Positions 32,927 to 44,655 of a stretch of DNA of 64,000 nt are shown piece by piece. Position numbers and translations under genes: made by a program. Numbering within the stretch: the first letter of the stretch is position 1; each line of letters begins with the position of its first letter. Source of the stretch: Zoroaster sp. YZ-2022 (lineage: Eukaryota; Echinodermata; Asteroidea; Forcipulatida; Zoroasteridae); the NCBI GenBank assembly GCA_029582265.1, contig CM055816.1, positions 26,328,820 through 26,392,819 of the forward strand, read 5' to 3'. The notes beneath the pieces were generated by a model. The model had not been told where the DNA came from. It made no database searches and saw nothing but the letters and a program-made list of their open reading frames with translations.

Positions 32927-34279
32927 ACATTTGTCACGGAAATTTTTAAGCCCCAAAAAAACAGCGTGCGCGCGTTCAGTGCCGTTCAGCTAAATAGCGT
33001 TTACAAAAAGTTAGCCGTGCCGGAAAAATATCCAAAAAAATTAAAAGGATCCGGGAAAAATCAAAGTGGCAACTCATAATAAGATCCTTTTATTTTCTGA
33101 AGGGGGTTTTTTTTAGAAAAATAAAGTCCGAAAACCATCATAAAGTGGTTAAAAGATAGTTTTTTTTTCGTCCCCCAAAAATTGATAAAATCATTTTTTA
33201 ACTGGTTGGGGTTCAAAAACTCTTAAAAGTGGCGGTTTGGGTTCATTCCGTTTTGGTGGCGCTTTTGGGGCCCAAAGACACCCCCAAATTCCTTGAGCCA
33301 CAAATTTGGATAAACCAGGGGCCCCGAGTACTTTAAATTTTAATTAAATTTAAATTTCATTAAATTTATTTAATGCTCCCCATGTTCACAGCAAAATCTT
33401 TTTTGGTCGTTTTTTTTTTGACTGGTTTTACTGTTTTTGACCATGAACAATACAGACAATTTTTTACTGGTCAAAATGGTCGACCTTTTTTAACCTGTTA
33501 CTACAATGGGTTTGGTGTTCGATTTTTAAATGCACTAGAATACCTTGGCAAGTATATCAACTTTTTGACTGTTTTTGACCCTTGCGTCAAAAGGGGGTTA
33601 AAAAAAACATACTTGAAAGAAATTTTTTTTTTTCATTCGAAAATTCTATTCCCCCCCTAATGAAAAAAAGGACTTTAAGATCCCGTATTTCCCTTTTTGT
33701 GCCAGTTAACCAACATCATCGATGATGCCATCTTTAACATTTTGACATGCATTTTTGTTGAAAAGATGCATGCATTGATGTAAAACAAATTTTGGCCCCC
33801 CTTTTTGACGAAGATCCAATGCCCCCTTTGGAATACATTTATGTCTTTTTTCATTATTATAGCTGTGCAAAAAAAAGTATTACAAAAAGATATCACTGTG
33901 GCTTAATTGAACACACAAGATTTGCAAGGATGAAATAAATCACATCAAATTTCTCCATTTCACCTCTTAAATGCTCTTATTTTTGGGTAGAAAATTGGAC
34001 TCTCAACCTAGTGCTGTGCATCCATGGGTAATTTTGAACAGTGTCCTGGACCTTCTTTCTTTGTGAAATCGGGGACAAGACAGGGATTCATTTCCATTTG
34101 TTCATTACTTTTTATAAAAATAATACCAAAAAAAAAATTTTCAAATTTTTTGAAAAAAAATAAGTAACTGAAACCATATTAAACATGGGAAAATTTATAC
34201 TGGTTTCTAATGTTAAATTAGATTTTAAAAAAGGGTTTTGTGTCCCCAATTGATAAAAAAGGGAACCGGTATTGAACCA
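32927..34279. other. Non-coding stretch of doubtful sequence quality
   Basis: No exon recognised. Long runs of A, T, G and C appear from the gap edge onward. A degraded family T fold-back copy is recognisable at about 33375-33602 ('accatgaacaatacagac', 'ttgcaagtatatcaac'-like, 'tttttgacccttgc') with extra homopolymer bases compared with its five relatives. Confidence 0.6.
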
Positions 34280-34284
34280 ATGGT
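34280..34284. repeat. Left target-site duplication of Polinton (probable)
   Basis: ATGGT here and ATGGTC at 48898-48903 directly flank the inverted termini. Polintons make 6-bp duplications; one base is missing on the left, where the sequence has many apparent deletions. Confidence 0.6.
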
Positions 34285-34635
34285 AGTAGTTGGATAGTTA
34301 GCGCATTCAACACAACACAAAAAAAAAGATATTTTGAGTCAAACTCTCGGGGATGGGGATATTTTGTTAAAAGGTATCATCATCGTCATCACCCAATATC
34401 GTATCATCATCATCATCGTCATCATCGTCACACACGTCGGTTTTTTTAAAAATTTTAACGACGTAACGATAAAAAAAAAAAAACATTTTAAAAAAGGGGT
34501 TCGACGTCATCAATATTTTGACGTCACGCGGTACCCTTTTTGAGAAAAAAATTCGATGAGGTCTCGTATTTAAAAGTCCTTTAAAATGAGATTTTAAAAA
34601 GGGAGAAAATAAATTTTTATCTTTGTATAATAAAG
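34285..34635 (+). repeat. Polinton left terminal inverted repeat
   Basis: Aligns along its length with the reverse complement of 48485-48897: GGATAGTTAGCGCATTCAAC, GATATTTTGAGTCAAA, a (CATCGT)n-like tract, 'taacgacgtaacgat', 'cgacgtcatcaat', 'gacgtcacgcgg', 'attcgatgaggtc', and finally 'ttgtataataaag'. It is about 60 bp shorter than its partner, with many single-base deletions. Confidence 0.88.
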
Positions 34636-37600
34636 TCCTAAAAAAACAACCAATTACAAATTGAAACAATTAAAAAAATATTTAATCGATTATTCTGTAA
34701 TATAAAAAAAATTTATTGATTAAAAAGACGATAAAATCACTACGTTTGTAGAATAGTTAAAAAAATATTATTACCATACAGAAAATTTTAGCAAACGGAG
34801 ACGAAACTCGTATTCACAGTTTTAAAATTTGGTGAGGTTTTTAAGAGTTTTAAAGTGACATAATGAATTAATATTATATTGTTTTAGTAAAGGGGAAAGA
34901 ACGATAATTATGGGGGAATGGCTTTTGTTGGAAAAAACCAAGGGTAGAATGAGTATTCCATGATGTCTCCCCGGATGATATGGCGAAGGGACGGGGTATT
35001 CCCCTTTTATAGATGTAAAAAGGCAAAAAACAAAGGCGGCTCGTGAAAGAAATGCAAGGATATTAAATGTAGTGAGAGTAAAATCAAACGTTGTTACAAT
35101 GAGTGATGAAAGTTGTTAGAAAAAATTTTTTTTTGGTTATAAATAAAATTTCCCATCGCTGGGCTGGGGGGGTCTATCGAAGTTTTCGCTCCGCCCCTTG
35201 CGAAGCGTGTTTTTTGAACAAGGAATTTTTTATGTCAAACCCACTTTAAACTAAAAATTTTTTCTATAAAATTTTTTTTTCTGATTTAGTGCGAAGCGAC
35301 ACAGATTTAGTTTTTAACCCTCTGTTCACTCTTTGGACTCGGGTTTTTCTTTCTTTTTTATAATATTTTTCCTCTTCAGTCACGGTACAAATTTTTTTGA
35401 CTGATGAAACCCGTTTTTAAAGCTTTACTAAGGGGTTTTTCGATCGTGTTGATTCCAACGCAAATTCTTTTCATCGTGTTTTGAGTTTTTTATAAATTTT
35501 TTTTTAGCGAAAAAGAGCAAACCCGGGGCCCCCAACCCCAAAAGCTAAACCTTCTAAAAGAAATCCAACGGGTGATGATACAACCGTGGCGTCCCGGTTT
35601 GATGGATCCCGCTCCACCGCCCAATTCTGCGAGTTTCTGCGTTGTTACAACGTTTATGATTTTATTTATTTTTTTTAACACCCTACGTTCGTTTTTTTCG
35701 ATTCTAATTTTTTTGAATATCGAAAATTTTTTGAATCGAAATTTTTTAGCGTCATTCGTAAAAGGTTTAAATTTGGTAAAGGTGGAAAAGGGGGATAAAG
35801 TCGTTCTTGATTCTATAGGCATCTCTTTTTTATTAATAGAAAAATTTTTTAATTTTTGGAAAAGTAAATTGTTTTTTTTAATTTTTTTTTTCATAATTTC
35901 CCTGTATTCACACCCCAAAAAAATAGTTTAAAAATAAATTTGTGATTTTCTTCCATTTGAAAGAAACATAACATTCTAAATAACGAGGTTCATTAAAAAA
36001 AATTCATTCCCCGGAAAATCAATACGATTGTTGCAAATTATACTTATCAAATTTTCATTTTTTACATAGAATAATAATTATTATCACCTCTATTCATTTT
36101 TTTTTGAAAAAAAAAAAAGGGAATTAAAACATTTATTTCTTTTTATAAAAAGTTTAACCCTAAATTATTTAAAAAATTTAAAATGATAAAAAGGTAAATC
36201 TTGTTCACTGGGACTGATATAATTTTTTTCTTAAAAGTAAATTTTTTTTTTTTTAAACTATCCACTCGTTGTTCGCTTCGCCCCGGACTCCCCAAAATCC
36301 CCCTTTATATTATAAATTTTTAATTAGATGGTAAACTTCAATTTTATATTGAAACAGTTTTTTGTTTGGAACCGAAAAACTTTCAAAAAATTTTTTAACG
36401 TTTCGTATTTTAAAACACTTTTCGTTTTTTAAATGGAATTTCATCATCGAAAAAAAATTTTCATCTGTTGGGAAAGGAAAAAATTTTGGGGAGCGAATGG
36501 GGTTTGAATGCGTGACGAAACATCATTTTTAAAAACTGCGGAAAATACTACAGTACGGGGGGGTCTAAAAAAAAAGGTTGTTTAAAAATTGTCCATCCGT
36601 TACAACTCATTTTTCATTAAAACTAATCGGAAAATTTCATCTCTGTTTTAATATCCGTGATGTTCAAATTTCGTTTTTCGATTCATCTTTGCGATCTTCA
36701 AAATTTCGTTGTACGTTTCGTAAGGGACTCGGCCCAAAAACCCCATTTATTTATTTCATTTAAAATGGGAAACCGTGATTATGTATATCTTATTTTTTTA
36801 TTCTAATAAATCAACCGTTAAATTTCCCGAGTCGAAATTTTTTTTCTAATGGTTTGTATATTATGAACTCTTTAAAAAACAACGCCCCCAAAAAGGAAAG
36901 AGTTAAAATTTTTAAAAGTTTTTCCGTTGAAAAAATTATCGGTCGTAGAAATTTGACGCAATGAATGAAAAAATTTAAAAGGTTGTACGTCAATTTTGTT
37001 GGATATTCCCGCGGTTGGATTCGTTTAAAAACCCCCAATAAATTAGCAACCCAGATGTAAATTTAACTTTGTTCGCTTGAGCTTAAATTTTATTCACCTT
37101 TGGGAACGACTTGTTATAAAAGGCTCATTTTTCATAATCGATTTTTGAAATGAAAGCCCGCCGTAAATTTTCTTCCCCTTTCCGATTCAAACCTAAACAA
37201 GTTTCTTTCTTTTTCGATTTGAATATCCCCCAAATGTTTGTTTTGTTATAATGGGGGTCCCTTTCCGATTATCAAAAAACTTTTCTAAAAAAACGATCCA
37301 CCTTCTTTACCAATTTCGATTTCAAACTACTTTATTTTTAAAACATTATAAATAAATGCTTTCATTACATTCGAGGAAATTTTTACGATTCTACGAGCAA
37401 TCGGGAAAATTTTAAAAGGCCCCCGATTTTAACATGACGTTTTAAAGATATAAAAAACGTAAACAAGAACGGGGTTTTTAACGTTCTTTTTTAATAATGT
37501 TTCCGACACAAGCTGCCTCGCGTTGCTGGGTTGTCAATTAATTCAACCCCCAAAATTTTATAAAATAAAAATAAATTTTGACGTACTGCGCCCCGAGAGG

Positions 37601-40089
37601 GGGTGATTACCCTTTTAAACCATTTAAACCCCAATGATTCGTAGTTTTTAGATTTCACGTCTTTACCCAAATAAACGTTCTCAAAAAAGGCTGCCCCATC
37701 TTTAAAAAATTTCTTCGTTTGCAAAAAATTGTGAGGCCAAAAAAAAATTTCCCTTTCCAAAAACAATTGAAAAAAGGTCGATTTAAATTTAAAACGGATT
37801 GAAGCATTAAATAAAGGGTTTAAAAGCGGCCCCAAACCCTTTAACAACAGTAGTTTGAACGTTATTTCACCCAAGTAAGTGATTGATTTTAAAAACAGAC
37901 AAGATGATTTTGGGAACCATCCTTAAACCATCGACGCATTCTTTTCCAAATCTTAAACGATCCGGAAAAAATTTATAATCGGAGTCTGGGGTTTTACGGA
38001 TGGGGTACGCAACGAATAAACGACTCTTTAAAGCAGTTTACGCGATTTTAGGAGCTAAAGCGAAGCAAAAGCCTTTTTGGGGTGGTGGGTTTAGACGCGC
38101 AACGCGAATTTATAAATAGAAAACAAGTTGCCTCGGTCGTTTAAAAACTTCTTTCCGATATAAAGATTTTTTTAAAAACGCTGAGTTTAAACTTTTGTCT
38201 GGAAAATTTAATACTTGTGCAAAATTTTTAGAATAGGTAATTATGGGATCAAAAAACCTTGGCAGCGGTTTATTTTTTTGGTTCAAAAATAAAATTAACC
38301 CGTTGTTTTTTATTTCCTTTTGGAACGACGGAATCAATTACGAAACGGGGAAGTGTTTGTCAAAAAAAGTTAAAAATGATAACACCCAAGACGTCAATTT
38401 AGAAGATGCGATAAGCGATTATCACAAGAAAAAAAAAATTCAATACTTGGTTTTGCGTTTTTGGGGTGAACCGTTATGTTTTTGAATTTTTTTAAAAACG
38501 CTTCGCGTCAGGTTTCTGATGACCTAAAATTAAACCCCAACTCCACTTGCGTTTTAAAAAAGTTCCCCCACGCGACGGGAACCTTTTTAAAACCCCGAAA
38601 AATGGAAAAGGGCCAAAAGCTTTCCCCCGTTTTAGATAATACTTTCCCTGATTTTTTTTTTTTATCCACTTTTTACCCGCCGCTCGGTGGCGGGGTGGAA
38701 GGGGTTCTGGGGGGGGTTTGGGAATTCAACAAATCGATTTAAATAAAGCAATGGCTACAAAAAACCCATTAATATGCTGATAATCGTTACCCCTTTTCTT
38801 AAAAAAGTTTTAATTCCAACGTAACTCTTTTTCAACTTTTTAAAACAGTTTCTTTAATTCTATTAATTTTTTTAGGGCTAATTTATCTTTGTTTTTAAAA
38901 ACTTTTTTTTCATCGTTTTGTTCCGAAGTTTTTTTTTATTTTTTTCATCAACATTATATCCTTTTTCTTCCATCAACAATTAATTCTTTCCATCAGGATG
39001 TTTTGGTTGACTTTTTTTAATTTTTTAAAAAGTTTAATTGTTCACCCGATTCGTAGTCATAACCTTTTTCCCACCCTTTCCATTTATTTTTTTTTGCGCG
39101 TCTTGATCCCCAAAAAGAGTTTAAACCCCATTACAATAGCTTTTTCCCTTTTGTTTTCTAAGGGGACGGTTCTTTAATTTTTTTTTGTTGGTTTTCGTTT
39201 TTTAAAAAATTTTGAAAACCTTGTTCAATTTAAAGGTTTTAAAAGTCCAAGTTAACCTTTGGTCTTGGGTACAAGAAAAAAATTTCAGCCCTTTAATTTT
39301 GTTCTTTTTTTTTCCCCTTTTTTAAAAAAGGAAATTTTTGGATTTCTAAATTTTCTTAAAAATCATTATAATATTTTATATCAGTTTTATTTAAAAAATC
39401 ATTAACTGCAAACCCAAGTGGATCTTTTATAGAAAAAATCTTAAAAAGAAGTTTCTTTTCCCCGAATTCCCCAAGTTGTTATTTCATCAAATTTATCTTG
39501 GAAAAATTTCCCCATATATGGTTTCCTCCTTTTCCCTTTATAATATTTTATTTTAAATTTTTGAACCCAAACATATACCAATTATAAATTTCCCCCCCTT
39601 TTTTGTTTTAAAAACAAAAATTTCAATCCTTTTGTCGTAAATCGAGAGGAAAAATTTACTGGTATTGGTAACTCAAATATTCTTGCATCCTTAATTTATT
39701 AAAGTTCTTATCGGGGGATTCTTTTTTTTTCTCAAAAACCCCATTTTTTAAACGTTTTTTAAAAATTCTCCTAAAGATTTTCCAACGCTTTTTCCATTTT
39801 GGGACGTCAACAAGTAAAAAAAATTCGATCCAGAAAAGCTGGTTGCCCCCCCCAATATCTTAGACCCCTTTAAAATTTAAAAAATTGTTAAATATTTTTA
39901 AAAATTATAAAAAAATTATTATATTTAACAACGTTAAATAGCAGAAATCCGGGTTTTAAACCGGAGAAAAAAGAAAACCCCAGGCTAAAGGAATGGTAAA
40001 AAAGTCTTACAAACAACCGGTCCCATAAAAAAAATCATTGTTAGGTTCGTTTTAAATTTAAAAAAGGGGTCATGTTCCCGAATAAACCA
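34636..40089. other. Left half of Polinton, genes not readable
   Basis: Homopolymer-rich sequence with only short, frame-hopping reading frames. Polintons usually encode protease, minor capsid and accessory proteins outside the core set, so such genes are expected here. A glycine-rich stretch (YPPLGGGVEGVLGGV, near 38676-38720, + strand) could be part of a minor capsid protein, but this is weak. The long frames at about 35490-35930 on both strands are low-complexity and not convincing. Confidence 0.5.
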
Positions 40090-41060
40090 TTACTTTCAAC
40101 ATTGAATTTGGCGTCAAGATGAAAATAGAACGTTGGTACAAAACATCGGTGAAACTATCGTGAAACACATAATCATTAAAATGAGAGAGGAAATGAAATA
40201 TTTAGTTTAGACGATACGGATGTGGTAATTCACAAAGACGAATGGTTGACAAAAGATCAGCGCAAAATTTGGTGTAAAAGGCGAGGAATCGAAAGTACAA
40301 CATAATAGAAGAATAGACATGAGTTCCGCAGACGGGCCGGTGGAGCGGATAAAGCTATCAGGACGCATTATAAAAATAGGTATTACATTCCGCTGGATTT
40401 TTGAATTGTTAAACCCGATCATCAGCAACCTTACTATCAGTCGGTGCCGGGGATCGATTGACATGCAGACGCTCGTGTTTAATAAGTTTGAAAATGTGAT
40501 TACAAAGCACCGACGACAATGCAAAATATTGTCATAAGTGGAATTTTCTTTAGAATTTGGGGTTGTTCATGTGCCAGAACTCGCTAGAACAATTGAAAAT
40601 CAATACAGCGATAGAACGAGTATATTGTTTGATCGCGTACTGAGACAGGCATAACTACGTGTACAACAAAAAAAGATACAATGTGGGAATATTAAATTTA
40701 AATACCTGACAAAAAAGTATGAAAAGGGAATATTGTTTCTATTCAAAGAACCGAGTTGAAGAAAGACATGTTTTATAATCCATAAATAACAAAGTTATTA
40801 TTACTATCGAAGGCTTCCCCAATCAACTCTACGCGCACGGAATGAAAAGATATCAACAATGGAAGAGATTTCAAAATATTTCGGTGATTCGAGAAAACAA
40901 CACATATACAGGATTGTACAAGCTCTAGTTGTCAAACGTTAAACTATCCAATTATTTGCATAGTGATACCGGTTTATTTAGTTAGAACAGTACCGTGTGT
41001 ATTACACGGAAGCGGAAGACGAGCTGAAAACTTGTCCGAAAAGATTACCATTCAAATTGA
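40090..41060 (+). pseudogene. Polinton major capsid protein remnant
   Basis: Successive + strand frames carry blocks typical of the Polinton double-jelly-roll capsid protein, in order: LVQNIGETIVKHIIIKM (about 40132), NEIFSLDDTDV, a YYIPLDF block (about 40382-40402), a block around a PGDRL motif (about 40446), SLEFGVVHVPELART-like residues (about 40545-40590), and ILFDRVLRQA (about 40623-40655), then a tail with NQLYAHGMKRYQQW-like residues (about 40815-40865). Each block is in a different frame from the next, so at least six frameshifts are present. It forms the icosahedral shell in the virion predicted for Polintons; whether real particles form is not shown. Confidence 0.75.
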
Positions 41061-41189
41061 AAAAAAGAAAGCCGAGGAGACAGGGTGAACTAAACATGTA
41101 TACTTTTATTATCATGGACCGCGCAACTAAATATTAGAAACTCGCGTTTCGAATCGGTCGATTATTAAAAAACTTTTAATATTTAAAAA

Positions 41190-41730
41190 GAAAATGTTAC
41201 TTAAATATCCACACGCCCGCGTTAATTTGCGGACAAACGATGTGGTAAAACTGAATTTGTTTGAGCGAATAAATTTACAAAATGAATATTTTAAACATTT
41301 TGAAAATATCGTTATATTATGCCCTACCATTTTCAACAATGATGCGTACAAAAATAGAAAAATGGGTTCTAAACGACGATAACGTGTACACGTTAACGAG
41401 TTTAAACGACATATCGCCGAATAGAGCTAAGGAAAATTATAGCCCCTGTAAAAATAAAGAAACGTTGTTTATTATAGACGATTGCAGCGCGAATAAACAG
41501 TTGCATTATAAAAAAAATACGACATTGAGAATAATAAATGTATGATTACTCAAATTTGGCTTTTTAGTAGGCATATTATAAACACAGTTGTTGGATACTT
41601 ACTCAAAATATAATAGCGTATTGAAAGATTTTGAGAGAGAACAACTCAAATGGATATATGTTTATTTTATTGTAAAGATATTAGAGACTCTCAATGAGAA
41701 TTGTCTTAGAAAAATGATGTTATACCAACT
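41190..41730 (+). pseudogene. Polinton packaging ATPase remnant (FtsK/HerA type)
   Basis: Overlapping frames show NEYFKHFENIVILCPTIFN (about 41280-41338), then ETLFIIDDCSANKQL (about 41459-41505), where IIDD is the Walker B motif, and further on KYNSVLKDFREQLKWIYVYF (about 41608-41668), the usual C-terminal block of this family. No Walker A (GxxGxGKS/T) can be read in the expected place near 41220-41260, so it is lost through mutation or base-call error. The family pumps DNA into capsids in adeno-like and Polinton-like elements. Confidence 0.78.
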
Positions 41731-43660
41731 GCATGAGTTGAGAATAAGAAATTCATGAAAAAATTTAAAAGAGTTAAACATCGTAAATTAATTTTAAAAA
41801 CGGATCAGCCTACCGGTTATGAAATACGTGACTGAGTGATTACCGTCAAGTCATTTAGCGATTTACTCATAGATTATTTAGATTACCCATAAGGTCAAGG
41901 GTGATTACCCATAGGTCAAGGGCAATTACTCTTAGGTTACCCATAGGTCAAGGGCAATTACTCTTAGATTACTCATAAGTCAAGGGGGGATCACTCTTAG
42001 ATTACTCATAGGTTAAGGGGGATCACTCTTAGATTACTCATAGGTTAAGGGGGATCACTCTTAGGTTCCCCATAAGTAATAATAGGTTAAGGGTAATTTA
42101 ATAAATATTATAAAGCATATTTATAAATATGAATGCTGAACGAGTATTTACGAATATATCTGTTGAACGAGTAAATGATTTTATATATATAATCTTAACA
42201 AACCTGTAAATACCAAGCGAAAGAAAGACAAGAATTGGTACAAGTGATTAAACGATAATACTGAAAAGTAAAGGTATATACCATAGTATGATGCTTTGAA
42301 CGAAGTAAAAGATGGGCTAATATTGGAAATCTTAGAACGAGCTTTTAAACGTCGATAAGGGTTATCTAACTAATTATTGGTTCTTATATTTTAATAAATT
42401 GTTAATCGATTATTCTTCTAGTACATTATAATAAAATTTAGGAAGAGAAGTACATAAGGTATTAAACGAAAATATACAGACGCCACTCATTAACGAAAAT
42501 ATCAACGATGATAACTATTGTTGAAACAACGTCTTTTATCGGTCGTAATAGGAGGGAGACTTCTAAAAGTTTTTCGGTAAAGAACTAAGCGTTGGAGATA
42601 TTGAGCTTTGAGCGAAACAAGATCGAAAGTATTACACGCGCAATAATACGAAACTAAATTAGGTCGTGATATTACTCCAGTCTTTAGGTAGCGCCATTAT
42701 AACGCTATACCGCTAAACTCATTGAGCTTTTAGTTTAAATAAATGTATTGATTTGTACGGCATAAATTTCAAAATTGATGATGAAGGTAAATTAATTTCC
42801 GGAGATTTAGGAGAAAGATCCGTTCATTAATAGCATGCTTAATACAACGTTGTGTAGAAATATACTACAAGTACGGTATGTTTCTGCTTCCGGTCAGCGT
42901 TTCCTGCTGATTACGGCGAAATTTAAAAAGAAGAAGAAGAAACATTATTCTTCGCAATACCTAATAAAAGCATGGAAACCAACGAGCAAATGCCGAAGGA
43001 ATTGCCAACCAGAACCAACGATAAGACGAAACCAGCGACTAAACAAAAAAACCCAAACAGAGTCGCTGCCGGTAAAAACTCGCCGACACTTATTAGACAG
43101 AAAAAACTGCAACTCGCTAAACCCGCAAGGAAACGTTAACCATCATGAAGCGTTATAAGGTTATAAGAAACAACTCGTTAAGCGATGAAACGAGTTACAA
43201 TTATTTTATATTGCTATTGGAGTTGGTGTTATTGGAGCTTTGGTTTCTTTGTTTAGAAGCAACTCAGAGAACCAACATTTAAAAACGAACCTGTTAAAAA
43301 AAACCTGTTAAACTCATAGCGTTAAACTCTACCACCCCAGAGAACTTGAAATGGAAAAAAGTTTTTATTATGTTTAACGATTATAAACATGTCTTCAATG
43401 CCTATAAATACGAAAACGATCGCCGATAATTTATCACAGCTCAGTTATGACTCTTTTAGTAATTTTATACAGCATGCTAGGTGAGAAAATATTTAAAATG
43501 AAACCAGCCGATTTAGGAAAATTGGATAAAAAGACGGGTTAAAACTAACCGCGACGATTACGTTAAGCGGTGCGACGCAAAATGTGGTTAGTAACACAAG
43601 GAATTTTACCAAAATTCACTCATGCCCGCCGAATAGAATGTTAAGAATAATATTTATAAA
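41731..43660. other. Polinton interior between ATPase and integrase
   Basis: Holds a tandem repeat (41871-42085) and short broken frames. Two pieces may belong to structural proteins: 42835-43158 (+, very basic, with KKKKK) and a frame starting MSSMPINTKTIADNLSQLS near 43388. Neither can be assigned. Confidence 0.45.
41871..42085. repeat. About 32-bp tandem repeat inside Polinton
   Basis: Six or seven degenerate copies of a unit like 'gattactcataggttaagg' plus 'gggatcactctta', with early copies reading 'ggtcaagggcaattact'. Confidence 0.88.
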
Positions 43661-43665
43661 TATTA

Positions 43666-44655
43666 AATGGATGAACGAAAACTATCCAACGCTTATTATA
43701 GTCCGAGAGGATACTACAAAGGTCAATCTGCAATCAGCAAGCTGGCTAAAGAAACTAAAGTAAATGTAAAACTCGTTCGACGATGGATAAAAAAGCGCGC
43801 TGTGGCAAATTTATTTACCCTATCCTAAATATATTCCGAGACCAACTTCATCAAATATAGCTCGCTCGAAAAACCAAACGAGGTTCATCAAGCAGACTTG
43901 TTGTTTCTTCCACACGACAAAGTCGGTAGAATTACGTACAAGTACGCGTTAACGGTCGTAGATGAAGCCAGCAGATATAAAGCTGCAGTACCTTTAATTG
44001 ATAAAACAGCCGCGCGAGTAAGCGATGCTTTTGAAAAAATTTACGCTCCGCGACAGCGTAAAAAATCGCCGTTGGTTTGGCCTAAAATTATAAAAGTCGA
44101 CCCCGGAAAAGAATTTATGAGCAGCGTTAATGCTCTGATGAGTGAGCATCGAGTTGAAATTCAGCGAGGAGAGGTTGGAAATCACAGAGCTCAGGGTATC
44201 GTTGAGAGATTTAATAGAACTTTAAGCGAAAGATTATTTTCGCATCAATACGGTCAAGAAATTGCACAAAATGTTGTTGAAGCGAGAAATAGAGAATGGG
44301 TTAAAAGATTACCTGCGGTCAAAGCGTTAAACAACGAGACGACGCGATTGATTAACTCAAAACCAAAAGACGCTATTAAATTAGATGGCGTTGAGCAAAA
44401 TCCAGCCTCACCGGGTAAAAAGAATGAAAAAAGAATTCCATTAAACTCGCTAGTTCGGTATTTATACGCGCCCGGTGAAGCTGAGCGACCGATCCTATAT
44501 GGAGTTTAAAAATTTATAGAATATCTAAAACGATGAAGGCTGCGAATCAACCCATATTGTATTATGTAGAAGGAGGCCCCGCTCGTAGTTTTGTAAGAGA
44601 AGAAATACAAATTATTCCTAGAGATACGATGAATCCCCCAATCATTCGTCGTTAA
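43666..44655 (+). pseudogene. Polinton retroviral-type integrase, frameshifted
   Basis: Starts MDERKLSNAYYSPRGYYKGQ (43666), an N-terminal helix-turn-helix-like part typical of Polinton integrases. A frame change near 43800 leads to LPYPKYIPRPTS, and another near 43860 leads to NEVHQADLLFLPHD. The long frame 43898-44509 holds the DDE catalytic core: Asp in HQADLL, Asp in KVDPGKEF, and Glu in GIVERFNRTL, 35 residues after the second Asp region. Near 44508 a stop follows ILYGV, but a neighbouring frame continues to 44655 with YYVEGGPARSFVREEIQIIP, an SH3-like or chromodomain-type tail position. Its 3' end overlaps the convergent polymerase gene by about 14 bp. It catalyses insertion of the element. 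Confidence 0.88.

Noticed and set aside
35490..35931. Frames of 119-142 codons on both strands
   Set aside because: Low-complexity, F/K-rich translations of homopolymer-rich, probably poorly corrected sequence. No family resemblance.
42835..43158. Basic 107-codon frame inside the Polinton as a distinct gene
   Set aside because: It is in a region where known genes are split by frameshifts, and no homologous block could be recognised, so only the position was noted.
43994..44185. Minus-strand frame over the integrase
   Set aside because: Shadow of the integrase coding sequence.
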